Source: Dentipellis sp. KUC8613 (Eukaryota; Basidiomycota; Agaricomycetes; Russulales; Hericiaceae). From it: a stretch of 64,000 nucleotides of DNA. This document shows, piece after piece, positions 20,879 to 32,511 of this stretch. A program made the position numbers and the translations under genes. The notes under the pieces were generated by a model. It was not told where the DNA came from. It made no database searches and saw only the letters and a program-made list of their open reading frames with translations. Position 1 is the first letter of the stretch. Each line of letters starts with the position of its first letter. The stretch spans positions 172,548 through 236,547 of the forward strand of contig NSJX01000044.1 of NCBI GenBank assembly GCA_002286715.1, read 5' to 3'.

Positions 20879-23800
20879 ATGCGCATCGAGGAGCTCGTCC
20901 TCGAGGGCTTCAAGTCGTACCCTGTACGCACTCAAATCACCGGCTGGGACTCGTCTTTCAATGCCATCACCGGCCTCAATGGCTCGGGCAAGTCCAACAT
21001 CCTCGACGCGATCTGTTTCGTGCTCGGTATCACCAACATGACTTCGGTGCGTCATCCTCGTGTTTGCACGCCCTAGCCTGCTCTTCACGCAATATGATCG
21101 CAGATGCGCGCTCAAAATCAACAAGATTTGATCTACAAACGCGGGCAGGCGGGCATCACTAAGGCTAGTGTGACTATCGTCTTTGACAACTCCGACAAAG
21201 ACAAGAGCCCCGCTGGCTTTGAGAGTTTGGCGCAGATAACAGTCACAAGACAGGTGCGTACTCGACTTTTTACATCCCTGCTTGTTGGCAAACTTGCTCG
21301 TGTTTAGATTGCATTACCGAACATCTCCAAATATCTTCTCAATGGCCACAAGTCGCAGCAGCAAACCATCCAGACCCTCTTCCAGAGTGTCCAGCTCAAT
21401 ATCAACAACCCCAACTTTCTCATCATGCAGGGCCGCATCACGAAAGTTCGTGATCCCTCACCTTTCTATGTAACCCTGTCTGAGCGCCAGGCTAGGTCCT
21501 CAACATGCGTCCCCAAGAAATCCTCGGCATGGTTGAAGAAGCCGCCGGAACGCGCATGTTCGAAGACCGCAAAGACAAGGCGAAGAAGACGATGGGCAAG
21601 AAGGAGAAACGCGTCGACGAGATCACGTCCCTCCTCGCCGAGGAAATCACCCCCAAGCTCGACACCCTCCGCGCCGAGAAGCGCGCCTTCCTCCAGTACC
21701 AGAAAGCCTGCACCGAGCTCGAGCGTATCGACCGCGTTGTCCGCGCTGCAGAATGGGTTGATGCGAAGAAGCGCGTCGAGACCAAGACCACCGAGATCGA
21801 AGACTCGAAGCGCGACAAGGCGCGCAAGGCCAAAGACCGCGAGCGCATCGTCAAGGAGAGCGAGGCTGCCGAGCACGACGCAGCAGAGGTGCGGGCCCAG
21901 CGCGAGCGCGAGCTCAAGAAGGGCGGCAAGTTCAAGAAGATGGAAGACGACGTCGCCGAGCTCGACAAGACGCTCGTCAAGATCAAGACACAGGCCGAGA
22001 TCAAGCGTTCGACGATCGCAGACGAGCAGAATCGGCTCAAGACGACCCATAATGAGCGCAAGGAGGTACGTGTCCCGCATGTAGGCGATACAGCCGCCTC
22101 ATTCGCCCAATCAGCTCGAGGCTGCCCTCGCACAAAAGCAAGCGCTGGTCGACGCGCGCACAGCCTCGTACAACGCGGTCAAACAGAAACACACCGACAT
22201 GCAGACCGCCCTCACGAACAAAGAAGATCTGCTTCAGAACCTGCTGACCGGACTCACCGGAGGCGGAAGCGATCAGAACAAGAATGGCGGCGGCTTCATG
22301 GGCCAGTTGGCCGAGGCTCAGAAACAGATAACTCAAGCCGCCGCAGAGGAACAGCAGACGAAAGCCAAGCTGGACATGAGCCGCGCTGAGCTAGCGACAC
22401 TCCAGGCACGATGGAAGGCTGTTGAGCGCGAGGCGGGCGAAGGCGAGCGCCAGCTTGCCGAGATGAAATCGAACGTCGACCAGTGCCGCAAGCGTCTTTC
22501 CGCGTGCGGTTGGAGCGCGGAGTTCGAGCACCAGCGCGAGGTGGCCATGCGCACGGCGAAGGCTAAGGTACAGGGCCTGACCGAGGTACGATATTGCGAG
22601 GTATCCTTTGCGTCAGTGGCATTGACATTGCTTGCAGGAACGGGATGGCACCCGCCAGCGTTTCTCCGCGCTCGACTTCAACTACTCGATGCCGTCGCCC
22701 AACTTCGACCCCCGTTCGGTCAAAGGCCCCGTCGCCTCGCTCATCTCGCTCGAAGAGGCGAGCAGGAAGACAGCGACCGCGCTCGAGATCACCGCCGGCG
22801 GCAAGCTGTACAACATCGTCGTCGACGACGAGCACGTCGGCAAGGAGCTCCTGCAGCGCGGCAACCTCAAGAAGCGCGTCACCATCATCCCGCTCACCAA
22901 GATCAGCAAGCCGCGCGTCACAGACGAGGTACGTTCCCTGTTCTTTACCTGTCCGTAGCGCATGCCTCATTTCCGCCCCAGCAAGTGCAGAACGCCAAGC
23001 GGATCGCGCCTGGCAAGGTCCAGCTCGCGCTCTCGCTCATCGGGTACCCCGACGAGGTCGAGCGCGCCATGGCCTGGGTGTTCGGCGACACGCTCGTCTG
23101 CGAGGACCCGGAGACAGCGAAGCGCGTCACGTTTGCGCGCGACGTCCAGGCGCGCTCGGTCACGCTCGCCGGCGACGTCTACGACCCCTCAGGAACGCTG
23201 AGCGGCGGTGCGGCGCCAACAAGCAGCGGTATCATCTTGCGGGCGCAGGAGCTGCAGGATGTGGAGCGGCGGCTCCGCGCGGCGAGGGAGGAGCTCGGTA
23301 AGCTCGAGGCGGAGGAGGCCCAAGTCAAGGACCGCCGGGAGCGCTGGCGCGCATGCACGCGGGACCTCGAGATCAAGCTGCACGAGATGAATCTGCTCGA
23401 GGAGCAGGTTGGCGGGAGCAATGCCACGCGGGTACGTCGTGCACATCGCTGGTTGAGAAGTGGTACAGGCTAACAGAGATGCAGCTTCAAGCTCAAGTCG
23501 AGGCACTTCAGAACACGATCACCGAGCTTGAGGTGGCCCTCAAGGCGGCACAGCAGAAGCAGGCAGCTGCGAGAGCGGAGTGCAAGAAGCTCGAGAAGGA
23601 TATGGTCGAGTTTAAAGACAACAAAGAGGGGAAGACCGACGAACTGAGGGTGCGCTTCGTCGGCTGCTGAGTGCAGTCAAATATTGACCTCGTCTACAGG
23701 CGGACATCCTGAAGCGCAAGGCTGACGTGCAGAAGCAATCTGTTGGTGTGAAAACGGAGCAGAAGGAGCTGCAGACGGCACAGCTTGAGCTCGAGCAGCT

Positions 23801-25185
23801 GCAGGATGACATTGCATCCGCGGACGAGAAGTTGCAGGCTGACCAAGATGGCATCGCCCAGCAACAAAGAGAGCTTGAGGATCTCCAGTCTGAGCTTGAT
23901 GCAAGCCAGGTATGTTTCCTGCTCCGGATCGTGCGTAGATGCTCACCGCACTGTGACCGCAGGCTGCTCTTAAGAAAGCTAGTGATAAACTCCAGGAAGA
24001 GCGCGCGACGCTGACGCGGTTCGATAACGAACTTGCGGACCTCGAGGATGTGATCCGCGGCAAGAAGCAGGCTTTGGCGGACACTGACCTGGCACTAAAG
24101 CAGCTTGAACACGCTGCGGCAGCACTCACGAAGGAGAAGACACATGCGCAGAATACAGTCGCAACGCTGGAGAAGCAGCACGAGTGGATTGTGGAGGAGA
24201 ACCAGTACGTCCTGTCTTGGTTGTTCTTCCCGCTCGGATAAGGAAACTCATAAGGTACTCAGTCTATTCGGGAAAGAAGGCACGCAGTATGATTTCAAGA
24301 ACGCGGATGTGGAGTCGTTAAGGGCCAAGGCTGAGGAGCTACTGAGCCAGCAGCGGGGCATGAAGAAGAAGGTGAACCCGAAGGTCATCAACATGATTGA
24401 CAGGTAGGCATGTACGTTCTACATTTCGCTGCCGACGCTAATCACGCTTGACAATTAGCGTTGAGAAGCGCGAATCGTCATTGAAGAAGATGCTGGGCAC
24501 CGTGCTCAAGGACAAGGAGAAGATCGAGCAGACAATCGAAGAACTTGACCGGTACAAGCGCGATGCACTCCAGACGACATGGGAGAAAGTCAATGGGTGT
24601 GTCTGTTGTCACAGGTGTTTTTCTACGGCAGCTCATGTATACACAGTGATTTCGGTGGCATCTTCGCGGAGCTCCTACCTGGGAACTTCGCCAAACTGCA
24701 GCCGCCCGAGGGACAGGACCTTATGGATGGCCTCGAAATCAAGGTCCAGCTTGGCAGCGTCTGGAAACAGAGTCTTACCGAACTCAGCGGCGGCCAGCGG
24801 TACGTCCTCAGCTGTTCACACCGATACATTCTTTAATTCTGACATGACTGCTAGTTCGCTCATAGCGCTCTCCCTCATCATGGCTCTGCTTCAATTCAAG
24901 CCCGCACCGGTGTACATCCTCGATGAGATTGATGCAGCGCTAGACCTGTCACATACACAGCACATTGGTACGCTCTTCCGGACGCGCTTCCGCGGAGCGC
25001 AGTTTGTCGTCGTGTCGCTCAAGGAGGGCCTCTTTACCAATGCGAATGTGCTCTTTCGCACACGCTTCCGCGACGGGACGAGCATCGTCGAGCGCACAGC
25101 ACAGCGTAGCACATCCGCTTTATATGATCGGGAAGGTGACGAGCGGGAGAGAAGGGGTCGGAGGAGCGCAGTGGCTGGGGCATGA
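20879..25185 (+). CDS. SMC2: Condensin subunit SMC2
   Basis: Fourteen exons: 20879..21046, 21104..21253, 21308..21445, 21496..22065, 22115..22585, 22638..22928, 22982..23431, 23485..23649, 23700..23909, 23963..24204, 24263..24403, 24459..24596, 24647..24799 and 24855..25185; 1205 residues, normal for Smc2. The start [14 protein letters not shown] is the typical Smc2 beginning. Walker [10 protein letters not shown] lies near residue 32, then two long coiled coils around a hinge (about 520-680, with [11 protein letters not shown] and the GGAAP motif), the ABC signature LSGGQRS and Walker [13 protein letters not shown]. With Smc4 and the non-SMC subunits it forms condensin, which compacts mitotic chromosomes by ATP-driven loop extrusion. 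Single-copy housekeeping gene; nothing odd except a short RG/ER-rich C-terminal extension after the D-loop region. Confidence 0.97.
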
Positions 25186-25608
25186 GATAAGAGATGAACG
25201 GGTGTGGTTGTATTGGTACCGTTTTTTTTCGTCATCATCTTTCCTAGTCGATGTTCCACGCTGTTTTGACATACGTATTGTAAATTATGTTGTTGTACTG
25301 CCGCGTCTGGATACCCAACTGGACATTTCGTGAATGCGAGCTTGTTCTCGACACTGCTAGGAGTGTTGACGGTGTCCTGTGAGTAATACTTGGTTCCTTT
25401 ATTGACAATCTCATGACGCCGTGTCATGCGAATGTTTGCGGTTGCCGCTTCTCGCAGAGAAATACCGACTGCATTGAGCTTCCCGGAAAAACCTCATCTA
25501 CCCGGCGACACTTGTCAAGGATTGTGTCAATAATACTGCACAAGCTCGACCAGTCCCCAGTAAGCGTCCCAAATGCCGAAGGGACGTCTTGAACTAATAG
25601 TTACAAAA
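25186..25608. other. Convergent intergenic, 0.42 kb
   Basis: Shared 3' flanks of SMC2 and the seven-TM gene. T-rich stretch near 25217-25232 and AT-rich sequence near 25270. No gene. Confidence 0.5.
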
Positions 25609-26837
25609 TCATAATGCCGCAGAATACATGCTAGGTTCGATCTTTGTTGACGATCCTCCGCCTCCAACCTGCGTGGAAGTATTCCATCGGAGATCCCTGT
25701 CCTCAACCGTTTGTGTGACTGAGGTAGATGCCGGCGCGAATTGCAATGATCTGCTGTTGACATGAGACGCGACCTCCGCAGTCCATGCTCTGCCCATTGC
25801 CACTCGCAACAAGATGAGCTGTGGGGAAAGAGACTGGATAGGGCCGTTAGCATACCGTTGCTGGGATAAAACATGACTGCTCAAGACATTACTCACACCG
25901 ATAGCGCCCCATATGAATGAAAATGCTGGGGCTACGTCCAGATTTTTTCCATCCACGACTACATATACTATTCCGATTATTGTGACCGGAAGCGCTGACT
26001 CGACCAAGATTGCGACGACACTTGTGTATAGGTCTGCTGATCCATCTGGCATGATCTCGTCCATAAATCGGCGTGCATGGAGCAAGCGAGTACAGATCAG
26101 AAGCGTGACAACGGCATTGACCGCGACCGACAACGATGCCCAAGAAATTGTAAAATGGACAACGTTGCCCCGGAAGAAATCACTCTCTGGCGCGGCACTC
26201 ATGACAAGTTCCACAATCCCCATCGCTGTAGAACACCTCATAAGTATATCATCAGGGAATGTAGAGAATAACACTACCGATAGAAGTCAGGTAGATCATG
26301 CTCGGCAAGATGATGACCGACCACCTCGCACTCCAGATAATATAGCAGCGGTAAATCTGTGCAACCATAGTCAAACCATAAGTGAAAGGTGGAGATTTTG
26401 GGAGAATCACTGACGAGAATGCCGTCTGCAACAATCTGAGCGAGGATACCTCCGGCTGTGCTGAAAGTATTCACCCACAGTGAACTCTTGGCAGAGAGAT
26501 AGCCCAAGGGCCCCCCAGGAAAATCTCTGTGCTCAATCCACATGAGCTGCGCAAAGGCATCGTTGGCTGCGACAGCGATTGTCATGCCGATGTTGATAAT
26601 GCTTCCGGAGATAAGATAGATGTGTAGAGATTTTCCCGTCAGTGAGGGCGATCTCAACATCAAGTAGACGGTCTGAAGGTATACTTGAACTTGCAGTCCT
26701 GCCAATTACGAAAGTGAGGGTTGGGAAATTCACAGCCTGGAACGTTGTCAGCAAGGACACGCACCATACAGCATTGACGATACAATGACCCCGATCCAAA
26801 ATGAGCGCTCCAATGCAATTTCGGGCGAGTCTGACAT
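25609..26837 (-). CDS. Seven-transmembrane basidiomycete membrane protein, function unknown
   Basis: Exons on the minus strand: 26765..26837, 26415..26698, 26278..26356, 25897..26225 and 25609..25833; 329 residues. The start MSDSPEIALERSFWIGVIVS leads straight into the first hydrophobic helix. Seven hydrophobic segments can be counted, with SLSPQLILLRVAMGRAW at the cytoplasmic end of the last one, followed by a polar tail with no motif. This architecture and the LRVAMGRAW box recur in a large, expanded family of agaricomycete integral membrane proteins annotated only as hypothetical. It is not a recognisable pheromone or carbon-sensing GPCR. The exon 1 donor was set so that the chain continues SSMLYGLQVQVYLQ. 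Confidence 0.75.
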
Positions 26838-27461
26838 TGGGAAGGTGGTATAGTGGGTGGAGATGAACTGCGAGCGAAGGAGTCAGTACGCGCCGAAGGT
26901 CAAAACTCAGCCCTTATATTGTCCATGTGTGATTGATACATCACTAAAGAAAAGTGTACCATACCGCGCCTACGTGGATTGGGCTGCGCGCGGGCCATCT
27001 CCTGATCTTGAGGACCCGTTCTATGCATCTGAACAGGGCATTGATCACATCGCGAGATCATATCATCAGTATCAACAAGGGTACCGGTGAGACACCCGGA
27101 AGATGGCAGGGTGAGGTGTTCCATCTTACTATAGGCGTCTCTGAAGTACTGACGCCAGAATGTGTTATCCGCCAATGACAGAAGCTAGGACAGTACGGAG
27201 ACGAACCGGACATCAGCCCTGACTGAACATGTGAGCGGCAGTGCTATTGAAACGTGGGAGATAGCTCAGTTCTATACGATACAAACACACAGCGGCTTTA
27301 CTTCTGGTTGTCAGCAGAGAACGACCACAGTCCATTCGCTTCACGCTGCATTTCCGAGTCCAAGCAGGATTGAATCCCTTTTTCACTGGAGCCTTTGTTA
27401 GTGAAACACGAAACGGTAGGACATAATGCGTACCTCACATCTCCGAAGTAAGGAATATGCT
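26838..27461. other. Intergenic, 0.62 kb
   Basis: Promoter side of the seven-TM gene and 3' flank of the small peptide gene. Short ORFs at 26857-27178 on both strands have no support. Nothing else seen. Confidence 0.45.
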
Positions 27462-27868
27462 CTAAGCATCGGGATCTTCTACAGCAGCAAACGGTAAAAA
27501 ATCGTCGGGAGAAACAGGGTCTTCCTCGAGAGCCATCGCTAAGAACAACGTGTCAAGTTTCACAGCCACTGATATCACAGGCCCAGCTTACCTTCGAGCA
27601 TATCGGTAGAAGTTACACTGACAACCTTGGTCGTTGCGAGCGCGACTGTTAGAACGAGTATCGCCGATGAGAGGAGTGTTGCAAGAGACGATTTCATGTT
27701 ATTGAGGATGTGATAGGTGGGATTGCCGGTATTCGTAGGTGTCTCTGAACCTGTCTTATCCTTGAGTTCCGTTACTGTGAAATAAATAGTCCGCACCGAT
27801 ACATGATTCACACGCGAGCTGCGCAAACCAACAGTGATACGAGCGTTCGATGGCCTGATCTCGGGCAT
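27462..27868 (-). CDS. Small secreted or single-TM peptide next to UstYa genes
   Basis: Two exons, 27592..27868 (or from the internal ATG at 27695-27697) and 27462..27538, joined by a good GTAAGC...TTCTTAG intron. With the inner ATG the product is about 60 residues: a signal-like start (MKSSLATLLSSAILVLTVALA) and a short tail, MALEEDPVSPDDFLPFAAVEDPDA. With the outer ATG it is 117 residues with a 57-residue N-terminal extension and a central membrane segment. No family recognised. It lies just downstream of, and on the same strand as, a UstYa-type gene; UstYa oxidases modify ribosomal peptides, so a precursor-peptide role is conceivable but not shown. It could equally be a decayed UstYa gene that kept only its membrane anchor. 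Confidence 0.45.
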
Positions 27869-28089
27869 TGCACACCGATGGAAAAACGGATTTCATTCCT
27901 TTTCCTCCGTAGTCATTTCTTCAGTCTCGGCTACGTCTAAACATGGTTCAATGCGTTGAGAAACCGGGCTCATTTTCCCATGGACACCCATCAATATGCT
28001 GTCTGAGGGGGAGCCGGACATCTGCCGAGCTAGAAGAACGTTTGTCAGGCCAAGATGCGAGCCCACAGTACCGGTAAGAGACGCGTACA

Positions 28090-28741
28090 TCACCCTCTTC
28101 CCGCCCCTTGGTTTCTGTCGCGTGCTTCACGGTTCTCTTGAGCTGCCAAATAAATGGACTCCCAATCCATGCACCGATGATGGCTTAAAATAATCGTCTC
28201 GGGTTTCCCGACTATGTCTTCGAGGTGCGTATCGGCACGGCAGAGAACCATCTGGCGTAGATAATTTATGCAGTGTCGCTGAAGACCCGTGGGCGGAACC
28301 AATGTCGTCTGCTTGTCGTTGATGCGCTCGACGATTCCCTTGCGGACAATGTCCAGGCATCGGAGCTGGTGGAGCATCGATACCGTGTATGGCTGGTAAT
28401 GATCCCCAAGGTACACGACCCCACCACCAGGATAGAGAGAGGCCCACTCGGCGTCTGCGCTGCCGGTTGTGTCTCTCATTTGAAAATAGACGGTCTCTTC
28501 GACAGTCATACGGACTGGCCTGTAGTTGGGTACAGACCACCGAAGAGGATGATCGTGGCCAACATAGCCTGTGAAGAAACAATATAAGACGCGATCTACG
28601 GCAGAAGAAGTTGGGCAATGGCGTACTGTATGAGTTGTCGTCGCACATTGTGTCAGCGCACCGCTCCCTGCTCTTTCGCATCCACCAGAACAACATTAAT
28701 TTGACAGAGACGGCTGTACATAGTATGTGGAGCAGATGCAT
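28090..28741 (-). CDS. UstYa family (DUF3328) protein, copy 1
   Basis: Exons 28627..28741 and 28090..28568 on the minus strand; ATG at 28739-28741; 197 residues. A hydrophobic N-terminal segment (about 1-20) acts as membrane anchor. Family motifs follow in order: YVGHDHP, WSVPNYRPVRMTVEETVYF, ADAEWASLYP, then the two metal-ligand boxes HQLRCLD and HCINYLRQMVLC (the HxxHC pair characteristic of UstYa/UstYb), and C-x-DWESIY near the end. The first box reads HQLRC, a common variant in basidiomycetes. Ascomycete UstYa proteins oxidatively cyclise ribosomally made peptides (ustiloxin, cyclochlorotine, phomopsin). The basidiomycete substrate is unknown. Divergent from a second UstYa gene 741 bp away. 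Confidence 0.85.
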
Positions 28742-29482
28742 CGTCTAACTCGAAAGGACCAATAATCAGCTATTCAGCTATGCGTGTTGTAGATGTAGCG
28801 TACCGATTAGCGCACTTGTCGGAGCAAGCAAGCCCAGAAATAATCGCTATGAGTGACTGGAACGAATCTGTTCAGGTCGATGCTCGGAGGGGGAGACGTG
28901 AATGAACATCAGGTTATACGTACCGTAATAATGACACCATCTGCAGGCGCCCCAGAAATCCGACTTCTACTAGGTCCGAGCGGACCGTCTTCACTTGGTG
29001 CATGCGTATCTCGTCGTTCTCCCAGATACGATGTTCCTCATGGTTCTCGGTGGCTGCTCTGCGTGTGAGGGCATCACTCTGCACCTTCCCTACATCAGCG
29101 CCCGACATCTTCTATCACCGACACAAATAGAGGCGCTTACCTGCATTATTTATTTGAATAAGAAGCGCTCGAGGAGATTACGAGTGTTTGATTAATGGCA
29201 AAGTTCCACCAGTGAAGGATGAACAGGTGGATGGAAGTTCTTCCCAGCGCCATGTTCATTCGTGATACCCTGATGCTGAGAAATTTCTGCCTATGACATG
29301 GGTATGAATAGACGGCAGGTAGAAATCCACATGACGAACCTGGCAGATACGAGTACCGGTCTGAATACTCAAGGTTTTGATGAGGAATACTTCGAAACGG
29401 CGCTGGTAACCCCGAGACACGCACGCAGCTACTTATAATCTCTACCATCTGTAAATTTTGGTGTTGGATCACGGAAGGGAAT
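28742..29482. promoter_or_regulatory. Shared divergent promoter region of two UstYa genes
   Basis: 741 bp separates the two start codons. No ORF in it has splice structure or motifs. A head-to-head arrangement would allow co-regulation; no specific operator could be identified. Confidence 0.4.
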
Positions 29483-30276
29483 ATGTCGGCTCTGGCCTTC
29501 AACCTAATCCTCGTCATAATCGCCACCGCTTCTCTCTGGCTCTCCGTGAACAACGTCGTTGACATCTGTACCACCAACATCTCTGGAGGTTTTACGCACG
29601 AGAATGGCAAACAGATGAGCTTTTGTCAGTTTTCGAGAAACGAAGCATTGAATGGGGCTTGCTCACAAAAAGGCGCAGCATTTGAAGGAGATGATATCCC
29701 TTACATGATGTCAATCCCAGAAATGGCTTTCGTCAAACTCGAAGTCGAAGAAAGCATTCACTACGAAATGGCGGAGGCAGAGGGAGAGAGTGACTGGTTA
29801 TATTCATCCCCACGCGGTGCTGGCGCATTCCGCTACGGGCCCGACCACCGCTCAGCTTTCTCTGCAATGACACATCAGATGCATTGCGTGCAAGGATTCG
29901 GGAGGCAACTCGTCTCCTCGATTGCCAACGATGACGATTGGACGCACCTCACTCACTGCTTGAATTATATGCGCCAGATGATCTTGTGTCAAGCAGATCT
30001 CACATTAGAGCCTGGTGACTTCTCGACGAGAAACTTTACAGAGGATAGAGGGGGGGCAACTTACGTTTGCCAGGATTGGAATGCCGTGTATGAGACACTA
30101 CAAGCAAATTGGTTAGAGTGGTACAAGTACCGGTACAACCACAATATGTCGCATATCCGTGAGCCTGATTACCTCCCTTGATCTTTTTATTGAAATGCTA
30201 ACACATACCAGGTCTTTCACAGACTGATACAAGGCGACCAGATGACTTAGTGTTGCAGGTTCACGATGGAAAGTGA
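29483..30276 (+). CDS. UstYa family (DUF3328) protein, copy 2
   Basis: Exons 29483..30158 and 30212..30276; 246 residues. The second exon is proposed from a strong GTGAGC donor and CTAAC/ACCAG end; without it the frame stops at 30181, changing only the last few residues. The N-terminal hydrophobic anchor (residues 2-22) is followed by a lumenal domain with GACSQKGA, HYEMAEAEGESDWLY, the boxes HQMHCVQ and HCLNYMRQMILCQADLTLEP, and CQDWNAVYETLQ. This is a full set of UstYa-family signatures. Compared with copy 1 it has a long loop between the anchor and the first box and is clearly not a recent duplicate. Confidence 0.85.
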
Positions 30277-30882
30277 GGATACGAGATAGCAGCCTGATTG
30301 GCTTAGGAGCCAATAAGACATGTAGAACACATGGTGTTGGATTTATGGGCAGTCCATGTACTGCGGTTGTCGAGGGTTCAGTACTACCGCCTTCAGCAGA
30401 CCTGAGCTATACAGCATCATGATGAAGGGGATACTAGTAGACGGGAGATGCTAACTCGTCGAAGGCTGCTAGCGCCGCGGCTGTGACCGTCAAGTCACAA
30501 GTGAGTCACACTGTCTTTTGCATCTTGGCGCCCATTTTTGAGACTTCTTCCGCTGCCGTATGCTGGCGCTTATATTGGCGTTGGCGAACTCAATCCTCCT
30601 AGTCTGGCACCCACAGATTTTGATGACGAAGCGTAGCTCTCAGCTCGCTCTAAAAATGATATTGATCATTGCTACTGACAGCGTGAGTTCGTCTAATGCC
30701 AGCTGCTGAAACTGATGCTTTCCTCGTGTTCAAGCCCAACTAAGAAGTTTGCCCTGAAGGCCATGCTGAGTCCGCAGAGTATTCCTGCTTGAGCCGCGGT
30801 ACTAGATATAGTAGAAAGGTAAAATATCCTTAGTAAATTTGCATATAATCATCTTCTACCATCAAAGACACCAGCCCACGCT
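30277..30882. other. Intergenic, 0.6 kb
   Basis: 3' flank of UstYa copy 2 and promoter of the next gene. No gene, repeat or motif recognised. Confidence 0.5.
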
Positions 30883-31887
30883 ATGCTTCGCCGGCACTTC
30901 CAGTACTCGTCTGTCTTGCAGGAGGATTACGATGAAGGACGAGAGGACAATGGTACGTTTGACTCACACAAAATTCATATGTTATATGTCATCTTTAACG
31001 ATCACATATTCCAGCCCGTGCAATGCCTGTAGCACGATGGTGTTTCGTCGTTATCCTCCTGTGCTCAATTGTCGATATCGTGGCCTTGCTCTATTCGAAC
31101 TTTTGGCCGATGCTTGCACAAACACCTTCAAATGTGTTTGAAGATCTTCCCCTTCGTAGCTCGTACCTTCGACTGGACGAACTCTATGGTCAAAAGCATC
31201 AGCCGAGCACCCCACACGGACCAGTCATCAATTTTCCGCGGGCGTTTGGAAAGGTATCGGCATCAGATATTCACAGAACCTTTCCGCAGTGGCCTATCTG
31301 GTGGGGTGGAGAGAGCGGTTTTGTACCATTTGCAGATCTACAGGTCCTAGTGAACTCTGAGGTCAGCCGTAATCCCGTCGATATGTTGATACCTATTGAC
31401 CTCTTCAAAATCCACAGATGTCGACTATAGCCCAATTTCATGTCATGGACTATGGAATGGAAAATTGCAGCCTCACTTTCAGAACCCCATCAGCGACGGA
31501 CGCAGCATCTCTTCCTGGTGTCAACCTAACACTCATCGGCACCGACGGTCAAAATTCCACGGAAATCGGTATTTGGTTGTTGAAGACGACGAGCAAAATT
31601 GATCTCGGACGCCTCTCATGGGCAAATAAGCCGCCTCGTGATCGTTACCTTGGATCTATGCTTCTCTCTCCCGGGACGACAGCTCGGCTTCCGGGCATTT
31701 CTTGTCGTTCTGGTTCATACTTGGCATTCGAAGTGACCTGCAAAAGTCTCCGATGTCTGGTGGACATAGCCGTTCCTATAAAGAAAATACTCGGTGAGTT
31801 TTTCTGCTCTCTGCTTCGACCTTTCCACTGGTTTTCTGGGTCTTACGCTCTGCAGGTCTTTATTTGCGTCAATATCAAACCATATAG
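30883..31887 (+). CDS. Single-pass membrane protein of a basidiomycete family, function unknown
   Basis: Exons 30883..30952, 31015..31361, 31418..31793 and 31856..31887; 274 residues. A short cytoplasmic N-terminus (residues 1-30, acidic), one hydrophobic segment (about 31-53, RWCFVVILLCSIVDIVALLY), then an external domain with PVINFPRAFGKVSASDIHRTFPQWP, an AQFHVMDYGMENCSLTF strand pair, cysteines at CRSGSY and CKSLRC, and a terminal LGLYLRQYQTI. I recognise this layout from uncharacterised agaricomycete proteins resembling the But2-like beta-sandwich, but cannot assign a role. It sits between UstYa and acetyltransferase genes on the same strand and may be part of the same accessory set. Confidence 0.7.
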
Positions 31888-32511
31888 GCAGCCACAGGTT
31901 CGCCATCGGTCGGTGAGATTAGACCTCTGTATGGTTCAAGGTGCTTACAACGCGAACTTCATGATCTCAGCGAGTGTTTACACACGTCACAAGTATAAGC
32001 TAGAATTTTGGGCATGTATCTATGTTTCTCCGGGTCGCAAATCATGTTCCATATTGCCACGAAGCCTTACCTTGGGAAGGCGCAAGATATTCGCTATACA
32101 TGACACATTCGCTCCTGTCTATGCTAGGACTTGATAGCTTCCCAAGCCGGTGGATGGTCACCGGGAGCGCTGAGACGATGAGCTCCAGTTGTACCCTGCT
32201 CGGTTTGATCATCATGATCACGAACACGATCCAGGACGCTATCAATAACGCCCGGCTGGCGTCTCCTTCATCGCCCATCCACATGGGAGATACTTCGAAA
32301 GCCCAGATCTGCCGTCAATTGTGTCAGAACGCCAGAACATCAGAACATCAAAACATCAGAACACCGGTGTGCGGCCGGTATCAAGAGTTCCCAGTGAATA
32401 GCATCTGGTTCGTTTATGGACCGTCGTGAGAATGGTGGCAATGGTTGGATTTTTGGATTTTCAAAGGAGACATAAGAACCAATCGCCGGTTTCTCTACTG
32501 CTCGTACTGCG
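31888..32511. other. Intergenic, 0.62 kb
   Basis: An ORF at 32022-32429 lacks motifs and splice support. The stretch contains a short tandem ATCAGAACATCA-type repeat near 32336-32362. Otherwise unremarkable. Confidence 0.45.

Noticed and set aside
21466..22133. Minus-strand ORFs over SMC2 exon 4
   Set aside because: Codon-bias shadows of the coiled-coil coding strand; the SMC2 frame has clear motifs and splice sites.
26857..27178. Small ORFs on both strands between the seven-TM and peptide genes
   Set aside because: Overlapping frames without start context, splice sites or similarity to the neighbouring families.
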